Position numbers and translations under genes: made by a program
In this document: one piece after another, positions 53,007 through 60,575 of the stretch
Numbering within the stretch: the first letter of the stretch is position 1
Layout: each line of letters opens with the position of its first letter
Source: Alphaproteobacteria bacterium
Lineage (GTDB): Bacteria > Pseudomonadota > Alphaproteobacteria > Thalassobaculales > Thalassobaculaceae
Direction of reading: 5' to 3'
DNA length: 64,000 bases
Assembly: GCA_024742275.1 (NCBI GenBank)
Contig: JANSYS010000001.1
Location: 1-64,000, forward strand
Notes under the pieces: generated by a model
The model's database searches: none
Told to the model about the DNA's origin: nothing
Seen by the model: the letters and a program-made list of their open reading frames with translations, nothing else

Positions 53007-54893
53007 TCAGGCGGCGGCGGACTCAAGCGCCTCGGCTGTCTCCAGCCAGTGTTCTTCGGCCTTCTCGATGGCGGCGTCCAATTCCGCCTTGCGCTGGATC
53101 AGACGCTGCAACTCCGCGGTCGAGCCGTCATAGGTCGTCGCGTCTCCGAGTTTCGCCACGACGGCGTCCCGCTGCTCCACCAGCTTCTCCAGCGCCTTCT
53201 CCGCGTCCTTCGCTGCTTTGCGGAGTTCCGCATTCTGGCGGCGCACCTCGGCGTTCTGACGCCGCTGGTCCTTCTTGTTGACCTTGTCTGCGTCCCTGTC
53301 CCTGGACTTCTCGCCCCGACGGTCGTCTCGGATGCGATCGCGGTAGGCGGCGAGATCGCCCTCGAAACGCGACACAGTACCGTCGGCCACCAGCCAAAGC
53401 CGGTCGACGGTCAACTCCATCAGGCGGCGATCGTGGCTGATCAGGATCACGGCGCCTGGAAAGTCGTTCATCGCCTGCACCAGAGCCGTGCGGGCATCGA
53501 TGTCGAGGTGGTTGGTCGGTTCGTCGAGCACCAGAACGTGCGGATCGTCGGCCATGACGAGCGCGAGCGACAGCCTCGCCTTCTCCCCGCCGGACAGTGC
53601 GCCGACCCGAGTGGTCTGCTTGTCCTGGGTCAGGCCGACGGAACCGAGGCGGGCCCGCACTCGATCCACCGGTTGGCCCTTGAGACGGCGCGACAGATGG
53701 TCGACGGCGGTGTCGGCCGGGTCGAGTTCGTCTGCATGATGCTGGGCGACGTATCCGACCCGGAGCTTGGCGGCCCGATGGACTTCCCCGGTCTCGGCGT
53801 GAAGTTCGCCGGCGATCAGTCGAGCGAGCGTGGTCTTGCCGTTGCCATTGGCGCCGAGCAGGCCAATGCGGTCATCCGGGTCCAGGCGGAGGTCCAGGTG
53901 CCGCAGGATCGGCTTGCCCGGCTCGTAGGAGACCGAGGCCTTGTCGATGGCGAGCAAGGGCGGAGCCAACTCGTCCGGCTCGGGGAAGCGGAACCGGGTC
54001 TCCGGATCGGCGACCGCGGCCGGGATCACCTCCATCTTCTCCAGCATCTTGATCCGGCTCTGGGCCTGGCGGGCTTTTGAAGCCTTGTAGCGGAAACGAT
54101 CAACGAAGGCCTGAAGGTGTTTGCGCTGCGCGTCCTGTTTGGTGCGTTCGGCCTCGATCTGCGACAGCCGTTCCTCGCGCATCCGCTCGAAGGTGTCGTA
54201 GTTGCCCGTGTACTGCGTCAGTCCAAGCCGCTCGACATGCAGGATGGAGGTCGGCACCGCGTTCAACAGGTCGCGGTCATGACTGACGATGATCAGCGTC
54301 TTGGGATACGCTTTGAGGTGCTGTTCCAGCCAGACCGTGGTCTCAAGATCCAGATGGTTGGTCGGCTCGTCGAGCAGCAGAAGTTCCGGTTCCTGGAACA
54401 GGACCGCGGCCAGCGCGACGCGCATTCGCCAACCGCCCGAGTACTCCGAAAGCGGCCTCTGCTGCATTGCCTCGGTGAATCCGAGGCCTGCCAGGATCCG
54501 AGCTGCCCGCGCCGGAGCGGCGTGGGCGTCGATATCCACCAGACGCGTCTGAATCTCGGCAATTCGGTGCGGGTCGGTCGCAGTCTCCGCCTCGGTCAGC
54601 AGTGCCGCCCGCTCCCGGTCGGCGGCTAGGACGTGATCGATCGGAGTTTCATTGCCGCCCGGCGCCTCCTGACGCACCCAGCCGATCGCGTTGTTCAACG
54701 CGAACGGACCGGTGAGGCTGACCGATCCGGTATCGGTCTGAAGCTCGCCAACGATAACTTTCAGCAACGTCGACTTGCCGGTGCCGTTGCGGCCGACAAG
54801 ACCGACTCTGTGGCCGGGTGGAATCGTCGCAGTCGCGTCCTCGATCAGGATACGGCCAGCCACGCGCACGGTGATGTTGCGGATCGACAGCAT
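53007..54893 (-). CDS. ABC-F family ATPase (Uup/YheS-like)
   Basis: A 628-residue cytosolic protein of two fused ABC domains and no membrane segment. Walker A motifs GRNGTGKST and GANGNGKTT, signatures YSGGWRMRVALA and LSGGEKARLSLA, Walker B EPELLLLDEPTNHLD and DPHVLVLDEPTNHLD. Between them is a basic linker (QDAQRKHLQAFVDRFRYKASKARQAQSR) as in YheS, and the C-terminal coiled coil runs from about residue 520. ABC-F proteins bind the ribosomal E site and rescue or regulate stalled translation. The 980-codon frame from 55949 is an open extension; the homologous start is 54893. Confidence 0.93.
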   Translation of the reverse strand: MLSIRNITVRVAGRILIEDATATIPPGHRVGLVGRNGTGKSTLLKVIVGELQTDTGSVSLTGPFALNNAIGWVRQEAPGGNETPIDHVLAADRERAALLTEAETATDPHRIAEIQTRLVDIDAHAAPARAARILAGLGFTEAMQQRPLSEYSGGWRMRVALAAVLFQEPELLLLDEPTNHLDLETTVWLEQHLKAYPKTLIIVSHDRDLLNAVPTSILHVERLGLTQYTGNYDTFERMREERLSQIEAERTKQDAQRKHLQAFVDRFRYKASKARQAQSRIKMLEKMEVIPAAVADPETRFRFPEPDELAPPLLAIDKASVSYEPGKPILRHLDLRLDPDDRIGLLGANGNGKTTLARLIAGELHAETGEVHRAAKLRVGYVAQHHADELDPADTAVDHLSRRLKGQPVDRVRARLGSVGLTQDKQTTRVGALSGGEKARLSLALVMADDPHVLVLDEPTNHLDIDARTALVQAMNDFPGAVILISHDRRLMELTVDRLWLVADGTVSRFEGDLAAYRDRIRDDRRGEKSRDRDADKVNKKDQRRQNAEVRRQNAELRKAAKDAEKALEKLVEQRDAVVAKLGDATTYDGSTAELQRLIQRKAELDAAIEKAEEHWLETAEALESAAA

Positions 54894-55028
54894 GAGCCGG
54901 GTGATAGCACCGCTCGCGGCAGCGGGCCAAGCGGGATCCCGCAACGGGACAGGTAGGCGCGACAAGACGGAGCGGAACGCAGGCGCCGCGCACATTCCCA
55001 CAGCTTCCCTCCCCCTTGCCATCGGCGT

Positions 55029-55937
55029 ATGACTTGCCGGATGGCCTCTCCCGCTTTGTCCACCTCGGCTCCCGTGACCGCCGCCAGAGCCATCCTTATG
55101 ATGGTGGCGGCCGCCGGCATCCTCACGGTGAACGACGCGATCGCCAAATGGCTGACCGAACGCTACCCGGTGGGTCAGGTTCTGGCGATCCGCGGCATCC
55201 TGGTCGTATCGCTGGTCTACGGCTGGGCCGTGGTTTCGGGCAGGACCTCTGCGTTGCGGGTCAGAAGTTGGAAGCTGAACCTGACGCGCGGCGGCCTGAT
55301 GGCCCTGTCGACCTTCCTGTTCGTCACGTCGTTGTCCCTGATGCCGATCGCCGATGCCATCGCGATCTCGTTTGCCGGCCCCATCTTCGCGACTGCGCTG
55401 GCCGCTCTCATCCTGGCGGAACCTGTCGGATGGCGGCGCTGGAGCGCGGTTGCCGTCGGCTTCGCCGGCGTAGTCGTTATGCTCAGGCCGACGCCGGAGA
55501 TGTTCAGGCTGGTCGCCCTGATCCCAATCGTGGCGGCCTTCGTTGGCGCCTTGCGCGATATCGTCACCCGGAAGATGGGAACCGGCGGGGAATCTACCCT
55601 GATGGTCCTGATCGTATCGACCAGCGTCGTCGCGTTTGCCGGATTGCTCACGCTCCCGTTCGGTTGGGTCGTGCCGACACCTGCGGACCTGGCGCTGTTC
55701 GTTCTCACCTCGGCTCTGGTCGCCGTGGCGCAGGGGTTGATGATCGAGAGCCTGAAACACGGCGAGGTCGGCCTGGTCGGTCCGTTCAAATACACCAGCC
55801 TGTTGTGGGCGATTGTCCTTGGACTGCTTGTTTGGGGAGACGTTCCCGGCCTGTGGACATGGGTCGGCGCCGCGTTGGTCATAGCCAGTGGGCTCTATAT
55901 CTGGCACCGGGAAACCATGGTCAGACGCCGCGACTAG
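55029..55937 (+). CDS. DMT superfamily transporter (EamA)
   Basis: A 302-residue integral membrane protein with ten predicted helices in two EamA repeats (first repeat AILMMVAAAGILTVNDAIAKWL..., second LVALIPIVAAFVGALRDI...). It probably exports metabolites such as amino acids. Divergent from the ABC-F gene with 135 bases between. The start may be 55029 or 55041. It precedes the SAM aptamer region on the same strand, so the riboswitch-controlled gene needs its own promoter. Confidence 0.88.
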   Translation: MTCRMASPALSTSAPVTAARAILMMVAAAGILTVNDAIAKWLTERYPVGQVLAIRGILVVSLVYGWAVVSGRTSALRVRSWKLNLTRGGLMALSTFLFVTSLSLMPIADAIAISFAGPIFATALAALILAEPVGWRRWSAVAVGFAGVVVMLRPTPEMFRLVALIPIVAAFVGALRDIVTRKMGTGGESTLMVLIVSTSVVAFAGLLTLPFGWVVPTPADLALFVLTSALVAVAQGLMIESLKHGEVGLVGPFKYTSLLWAIVLGLLVWGDVPGLWTWVGAALVIASGLYIWHRETMVRRRD

Positions 55938-55988
55938 ACCAACGACCAAAAAAACTTGACCCAGCGTGGCGTCAGCAACATTTTACTG

Positions 55989-56041
55989 ACAGCGCCGATT
56001 TGCTTCCTGCTTGCGGGCGCTTAACAAATGCGGCTAAACGG
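55989..56041 (+). promoter_or_regulatory. SAM-II riboswitch aptamer
   Basis: A 53-base element with the SAM-II layout. P1 pairs AGCGCC (55991-55996) with GGCGCT (56016-56021). The loop contains GATTT (55997-56001), CC and TTGC (56011-56014). The 3' tail has AACAAA (56023-56028) and GCTAAA (56033-56038) followed by CGG, the pseudoknot strand. Order and spacing match the known alphaproteobacterial SAM-II consensus of about 52 bases. It lies upstream of the DmdA-like gene. Confidence 0.85.
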
Positions 56042-56088
56042 ATCGACAAATCCGTCCGGCCGTAACGGCTTTTGGGGCGGTTTTTTTT
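56038..56088 (+). terminator. Antiterminator/intrinsic terminator switch downstream of the SAM-II aptamer
   Basis: CCGTCC (56052-56057) pairs with GGGCGG (56075-56080), followed by eight T residues (56081-56088). The loop contains an inner hairpin GCCG-TAA-CGGC. The competing hairpin pairs ACGGAT (56038-56043), which includes the aptamer's pseudoknot G residues, with ATCCGT (56050-56055), which includes the terminator's 5' strand. The two structures exclude each other. Confidence 0.8.
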
Positions 56089-56128
56089 ATCCGTCGATAC
56101 TGAAACTTGGGCCTGGTCCTCCCCGACG

Positions 56129-56202
56129 GACCCCCGGTGATTTGAGGGGCAGCTTGCTCCGGGTCAACAAAAGCTAAAGCGCTTCGGCACGACCGGCCCC
56201 TC
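56129..56202 (+). promoter_or_regulatory. Second SAM-II/SAM-V-like aptamer
   Basis: P1 pairs GACCC (56129-56133) and GG (56136-56137) with CC (56159-56160) and GGGTC (56161-56165). The loop has GATTT (56139-56143) and TTGC (56154-56157). The tail has AACAAA (56166-56171) and GCTAAA (56173-56178), the same motifs in the same order as the first aptamer. GAGGGGC (56144-56150) can pair with GCCCCTC (56196-56202) as a pseudoknot. A GAGGAG sequence and ATG follow at 56215 and 56228. Confidence 0.65.
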
Positions 56203-56476
56203 GAAGAAACGAATGAGGAGTCCAGAGATGTCGCGCCAAAGACACCAAACATCCGAAAATCGACAGTTCGGCACTGCCGCCCGCTTCAACGGCAGCGAAA
56301 AATTGTCAAAATTGAACAAGAAGTCGCCTACAGAACAAAATAGCGAATTTTGCTCGAATCCGAAGTCTTCGTCGCGCTTTGAACAGACCGATACCGCATC
56401 TCCCTCCAACGATTACTGCGTAGATAAAGAAATGTCGCCCGAACAACGGACGACGCAAGGGAAGGAGAGCGCATCC
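56203..56476 (+). other. Leader or N-terminal extension before the DmdA-like gene
   Basis: After the second aptamer the sequence is lower in GC and has no stop in the frame of the downstream gene. An ATG at 56228 has a good GAGGAG site and would add 83 Ser/Gln/Lys-rich residues without known homology. It is either a real extension, translated under control of the second aptamer, or an untranslated leader. Confidence 0.4.
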
Positions 56477-57664
56477 ATGATCGACCCAGCAGCCACACTT
56501 GCGTGCGCCGACACGCCATCTCCCAGTCTCGTCTTTGGACCGCGAGTGCGCACATCGCCCTATTTCGCGGCAACGAAGCGATGGGGAGCGAGCGCGTTCA
56601 CGATCTACAACCACATGTACATGCCGGTCGCCTATCGCGGCGAAGCCGATTACTGGTCGCTGATTCACGACGTGACAATCTGGGATGTCGCTGCCGAGCG
56701 CCAGGTTGAGATAACGGGAACGGACGCCGCAGCCTTCGTTCAGTACATCACGCCTCGCGACCTATCCAAGATGCAGGCTGGACAGGCGAAATACGTCCTG
56801 CTCTGCGATCACGACGGCGGCGTACTCAACGATCCTGTGCTCCTGAAACTTGCCGACGACCGCTACTGGTTGTCCCTCGCCGACGGCGACCTGCTGCTTT
56901 GGGTCAAAGCACTGGCTCGAGCCGGAGACTGGCGTGTGTCGGTGAGCGAGCCGGACGTCTCTCCGCTGCAGATCCAGGGGCCGAAGGCTGGAACACTGAT
57001 GCAGCGGGTGTTCGGCGACTGGATCGCCGACCTGAAGTACTTCCGCTTCGTTGAGACCGATTTGGACGGCGCCCCGGTCGTGGTCGCCAGAACCGGCTGG
57101 TCCGGAGAGTTCGGGTACGAGATCTTCCTGCGCGACGGTCGCTACGGCGACGCTCTCTGGGAACGGCTGTTCGAGTTGGGATCCGACCTCGGTGTCGCTC
57201 CCGCGGGCCCGAACGCCATCCGTCGGATCGAGGCGGGCCTGCTTTCCTACGGCGCCGACATGACGGCCGAAAACAATCCTTTCGAACTCGGTCTCGACCG
57301 GTTGATCTCCCTGGATCTGGACGTCGACTTCATCGGCAAGGACGCGCTTCGGGAGATAGCCGCCAAGGGGGTGACCCGCCGGCTCGTCGGCATAGAGATT
57401 CTGGGCGATCCGATCCAGGCGAATGTCGAACACTGGACCGCGAGGTTCGGCGGCGAAGGAAATACCGGTTTGGTAACCAGCGCGATCTATTCCCCGCGCC
57501 TGCACCGAAACATCGCGATCGGGTACGCGCCCGAGGGCGATCATATCGTCGGGACGGGCCTAATCGTCGACACGGCGGACGGTCCACGTGCGGCAACCGT
57601 CGTGCCGATGCCGTTCGTCGATCCTGCGAAGGAACTGGCAAAGGGAACCGCCAAAGCCGCCTGA
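56477..57664 (+). CDS. GcvT-fold methyltransferase, DmdA-like
   Basis: A 395-residue tetrahydrofolate-dependent methyltransferase. It has RVRTSPYFAATKRWGASAFTIYNHMYMPV, DVTIWDVAAERQVEITG, YITPRDLSKMQAGQAKYVLLCDHDGGVLNDPV, and TGWSGEFGYEIFLRDG, the pattern of the DMSP-demethylase/aminomethyltransferase group. DmdA proteins demethylate DMSP to methylmercaptopropionate, giving 5-methyl-THF. Close paralogues act on other methylated substrates, so the substrate is not proven. AAGGAG precedes the ATG at 56477. The upstream aptamers indicate SAM repression, fitting a source of methyl groups for methionine. Confidence 0.8.
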   Translation: MIDPAATLACADTPSPSLVFGPRVRTSPYFAATKRWGASAFTIYNHMYMPVAYRGEADYWSLIHDVTIWDVAAERQVEITGTDAAAFVQYITPRDLSKMQAGQAKYVLLCDHDGGVLNDPVLLKLADDRYWLSLADGDLLLWVKALARAGDWRVSVSEPDVSPLQIQGPKAGTLMQRVFGDWIADLKYFRFVETDLDGAPVVVARTGWSGEFGYEIFLRDGRYGDALWERLFELGSDLGVAPAGPNAIRRIEAGLLSYGADMTAENNPFELGLDRLISLDLDVDFIGKDALREIAAKGVTRRLVGIEILGDPIQANVEHWTARFGGEGNTGLVTSAIYSPRLHRNIAIGYAPEGDHIVGTGLIVDTADGPRAATVVPMPFVDPAKELAKGTAKAA

Positions 57665-57707
57665 TTTCGGTCGTCTATTCCAGCGGCACGCCGTCGCTCC
57701 CTTTCCA

Positions 57708-57731
57708 GCCGGATGGCCCTCGCCATCCGGC
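57708..57731 (+). terminator. Hairpin downstream of the DmdA-like gene
   Basis: GCCGGATGGC and GCCATCCGGC form a perfect 10-base-pair stem with a 4-base loop, 43 bases after the stop. The T-run is weak (GTTCCT). Confidence 0.6.
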
Positions 57732-57816
57732 GTTCCTGCGGGATCGACATCCCAGCCAAGCCCGCTAGGCTTGGGGGCCTGATCGAGTTCGAACGATCAA
57801 GCCACGGTGGGAAGCG

Positions 57817-58464
57817 ATGGTGACCGACTACGACAGGATTTTGCGCGGCGACGGACGGGTCTCGAAGGACGGGGCCACCAATGCCGAAAGCTATGACGCC
57901 TGGGCCAGCGACTACGACCGCCAGCTCGCCGACTGGGGGTACGAGGCCCCGACCCGTGCCGCCGGCCTCCTTGCCCGACACCTCGACGGCTTCGCGCAGG
58001 CCCGCGTTCTGGACTGCGGCTGCGGCACGGGAATGACAGGCGCGGCGTTGCGAGACTCAGGCTTCGGCGGACCGATCACCGGTTTCGACATGTCCACCGC
58101 GAGTCTCGAGATCGCCCGCGCCAAGGGCATTTACGCAGACCTTGAGCAGGTCGACCTCAATGCCCCCCTACCGATCGAGGCCGACAGCATGGACGGCATC
58201 CTGTGTGTCGGCGTTCTCACCTACATCGAGGAAGCACCGTTGCTGAAGGAATGGATGCGGGTGCTTCGGCCGGGCGGCGTCGCGGTGTTCACCTGTCGCA
58301 CCGACTTCTGGGAGAGCCGTGGGTTCGAAAAAACACTGACGGACCTGGAAAAGATGGGGACTCTGCGCCGGCTGGAGACCACGCAGCCCCTGCCCTACAT
58401 TCCCGGAAACCCCGAGTTCGGCACCAAAATCCAGATTATCTACGGGGTCGTCGGCTCGATCTGA
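57817..58464 (+). CDS. Class I SAM-dependent methyltransferase
   Basis: A 215-residue Rossmann-fold methyltransferase with SYDAWASDYDRQLADWGYEAPTRAAGLL, motif I VLDCGCGTGMTGAALRDSG, FDMSTASLEIAR, and RPGGVAVFTCRTDFWESRG. It resembles the WBSCR27-like small methyltransferases that act on unknown small molecules. GGGAAG precedes the ATG. Stands alone, 150 bases after the DmdA-like gene and separated from it by the terminator hairpin. Confidence 0.83.
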   Translation: MVTDYDRILRGDGRVSKDGATNAESYDAWASDYDRQLADWGYEAPTRAAGLLARHLDGFAQARVLDCGCGTGMTGAALRDSGFGGPITGFDMSTASLEIARAKGIYADLEQVDLNAPLPIEADSMDGILCVGVLTYIEEAPLLKEWMRVLRPGGVAVFTCRTDFWESRGFEKTLTDLEKMGTLRRLETTQPLPYIPGNPEFGTKIQIIYGVVGSI

Positions 58465-58632
58465 GACGGTCCCCGGTTCTTCGTCCGCTCCCATTTGCGG
58501 GGCACCGGCGCAGCAATCGACCGAGGGTGTTCGGAGTGGCGAAGTCCCGTCTCGCACGGTAACCGCCCACGCTCCGACCCGGACGATATCTTCTCCACAT
58601 CAACAGCCGATCGCCAGACCCGTCGGGAAAAG

Positions 58633-58709
58633 TGGCGCGCCCAGCAGGACTCGAACCTGCAACCGTCCGCTTAGAAGGCGGATGCTCTATCCAGTTGAGC
58701 TATGGGCGC
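58633..58709 (-). tRNA. tRNA-Arg (TCT)
   Basis: A 77-base cloverleaf on the minus strand. Acceptor GCGCCCA pairs TGGGCGC, anticodon stem TCCGC/GCGGA with loop CTTCTAA (anticodon TCT, 58673-58675), T-stem GCAGG/CCTGC with TTCGAGT, discriminator G and encoded CCA. Confidence 0.95.
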
Positions 58710-58743
58710 CCTGCGCATCGGACGAACCAGTGCTGTGCCGCCG

Positions 58744-59049
58744 TCAGTGGGTCCAGTTGCCGCGGCGGTTGAAAGCGAAATTGTCAGCATACGCTTTCGG
58801 CGTCAGCTTACGTTCGCGCGGTTCCTGCACGATGAAGGCGAAACCATGCTTGCGGGCGAAAGCGATCGCCTCGTCCTTGGTTTCGAAAGGGATCCGGACC
58901 TGATTGGTCGTGTCGCCGGCCGATACCCAGCCCATCAGAGGTTCGGGGATGCGCCGGCTCTCGGCACGATATTCCAGCAGCCAGTCCTTTGTCTTAGCCC
59001 GTCCGGACTGCATGGCGGTCTTCGCCGGCTTGTAGATCCGCACCATCAT
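58744..59049 (-). CDS. NADH dehydrogenase (complex I) NDUFS4-like accessory subunit
   Basis: A 101-residue protein with RIYKPAKTAMQSGRAKTKDWLLEYRAE, PLMGWVSAGDTTNQVRIPFETKDEAIAFARKHG and C-terminal PKAYADNFAFNRRGNWTH. This is the conserved region of the eukaryotic 18-kDa complex I subunit NDUFS4, found in alphaproteobacteria as an assembly or accessory factor. It sits between tRNA-Arg and tRNA-Pro on the same strand. Start at 59049 or 59046 (two adjacent ATG codons). Confidence 0.92.
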   Translation of the reverse strand: MMVRIYKPAKTAMQSGRAKTKDWLLEYRAESRRIPEPLMGWVSAGDTTNQVRIPFETKDEAIAFARKHGFAFIVQEPRERKLTPKAYADNFAFNRRGNWTH

Positions 59050-59137
59050 CGCTAGGCAGCTCCTTGTCCTCGCGCCGCAGATTCCAACCCACCCGGAACT
59101 CTGATTGCCGGATCTCCGGTGAGTGTATCCCAAGTCG

Positions 59138-59214
59138 TGGTCGGGGTGGACGGATTCGAACCGCCGGCCCTCTGCTCCCAAAGCAGATGCGCTACCAGGC
59201 TGCGCTACACCCCG
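59138..59214 (-). tRNA. tRNA-Pro (TGG)
   Basis: A 77-base cloverleaf on the minus strand. Acceptor CGGGGTG pairs CACCCCG, anticodon stem TCTGC/GCAGA with loop TTTGGGA (anticodon TGG, 59178-59180), T-loop GGTTCGAATCC, discriminator A and encoded CCA. Confidence 0.95.
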
Positions 59215-59431
59215 TGACCCCGTCATCGGTATGGATGGATATCCGCACCGCAGCGCCATCGCAAGCCCGGTGTGATCGATGGAGGGTGCCGCGGATCGGC
59301 GAGCCTCTGTTTTCCGCCTGGCGAAACGTCTTGCGGAGAGCCAGGACGGGAACGTTCTCCGAACTTGGTATTCATGAAGACCGCTGACCCGGCTACCGTG
59401 CCGTCGACACCGATTTCAGGACGAGAGCAAC

Positions 59432-60097
59432 GTGGCCAACCGTACCCTTACCTTCGACCAAAGACTCCACACCTACCTGACCGGCATGGGCGGGCGGGAG
59501 CCGGACGTGGCGGCCCGATTGAGGGCCGAAACCGCAGGCATGGCGGAGGCCGGCATGCAGATCTCGGCCGACCAGGGTAACGTGATGGCGTTTCTCGTCG
59601 AACTGCTGGGCGTCACCAAGGCGGTTGAGGTCGGAACGTTCACCGGCTACTCGGCGCTGCGCATGGCGCTGGCCCTGCCGGAAGACGGGAGCCTTATCTG
59701 CTGCGACGTCAGCGACGACTTCACCCGGGTCGGCCGACCGTATTGGGAAGAAGCCGGAGTCGCCGGGCGGATCGACCTCAGGCTCGCGCCGGCGACGGAG
59801 ACCCTGCAGGCGATGATCGACGCTGGCGAGGCGAACACGGTCGACCTCATGTTCATCGATGCCGACAAGCCGAACTATGATGCCTACTACGAGCAGGCCT
59901 TGGTTCTGGTCCGCCCCGGCGGGCTCATCCTGGTGGACAACGTGCTCTGGTCCGGCGCCGTTGCGGATCCGGAAAACCAGCAAGAAAGCACGCAAGTCAT
60001 CCGCAGCCTCAACGCCAAGATCCGAAACGACGACCGGGTGTCCATGGCAATGCTGGGGATCGGCGACGGGCTGACCATGGTGCGAAAACGGCCGTAG
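59432..60097 (+). CDS. O-methyltransferase (caffeoyl-CoA OMT-like)
   Basis: A 221-residue methyltransferase with AVEVGTFTGYSALRMALALPEDG (SAM site), CDVSDDFTRVGRPYWEEAGV, DLMFIDADKPNYDAYYEQALVLVRPGGLILVDNVLW and the metal-binding Asp residues of the cation-dependent OMT family. Substrate unknown in bacteria. It starts with GTG at 59432 behind AGGACGAGA. Predicted cytoplasmic, and no operon partner is adjacent. Confidence 0.88.
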   Translation: MANRTLTFDQRLHTYLTGMGGREPDVAARLRAETAGMAEAGMQISADQGNVMAFLVELLGVTKAVEVGTFTGYSALRMALALPEDGSLICCDVSDDFTRVGRPYWEEAGVAGRIDLRLAPATETLQAMIDAGEANTVDLMFIDADKPNYDAYYEQALVLVRPGGLILVDNVLWSGAVADPENQQESTQVIRSLNAKIRNDDRVSMAMLGIGDGLTMVRKRP

Positions 60098-60137
60098 AAC
60101 GGGGGCTTGGCCGCACTCTCCCGCTATGGCCGGACCA

Positions 60138-60575
60138 CTACCGCATCGCGTCTGACGTCACGAGCGCCCCTTCCCCGATACCAAGACGTTCCGCCGTTCC
60201 GCCGACGAGTTCGAGGACGTAGCGCACCCGACGGCGGGAGGCGATGGTCGCTTCAGAATACGGCACCGCGCGTTCATGGATTTGTTCCACCCGTCCGTCG
60301 TCGCCAATGAAAAGCATGTCGAGCGGAATACGAGTGTTCCGCATCCACATGGTGATCCGCTCTCGGCGAGGAAACACGAACAACATCCCGCGATCCGCGG
60401 CTAGCTCGTCGCGATGCATCAGTCCTCGCCCGCGCTCCTCCGGCGTATCGGCGATCTCCACCTGGAACACATGGGCCTCACCCGTTCCGGTGGTAACGGT
60501 CAGCGGCACCAGCGATCCGGCCCAAGATTCGGACGCTAGGAGGACGAGAGCGAGCAGGAAGACGGAAATTCTCAT
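60138..60575 (-). CDS. DUF192 family protein
   Basis: A 145-residue protein with a signal peptide (MRISVFLLALVLLASESWAG) and the DUF192 core FQVEIADTPEERGRGLMHRDELAADRGMLFVFPRRERITMWMRNTRIPLDMLFI. The family is secreted or membrane-associated and has no assigned biochemical role. The ATG overlaps the upstream gene's stop (ATGA), so it is translationally coupled to the deacetylase-like gene. Confidence 0.88.
   Translation of the reverse strand: MRISVFLLALVLLASESWAGSLVPLTVTTGTGEAHVFQVEIADTPEERGRGLMHRDELAADRGMLFVFPRRERITMWMRNTRIPLDMLFIGDDGRVEQIHERAVPYSEATIASRRRVRYVLELVGGTAERLGIGEGALVTSDAMR

Noticed and set aside
53007-55949. Very long ABC-F frame of 980 codons
   Set aside because: The first 352 residues are Arg/Gln/Asp-rich antisense of the DMT transporter gene; family homology starts at 54893.
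55938-56476. Glycine riboswitch upstream of a GcvT-like gene
   Set aside because: Considered because glycine riboswitches precede gcvT, but the conserved glycine-aptamer motifs are absent and SAM-II motifs fit instead.
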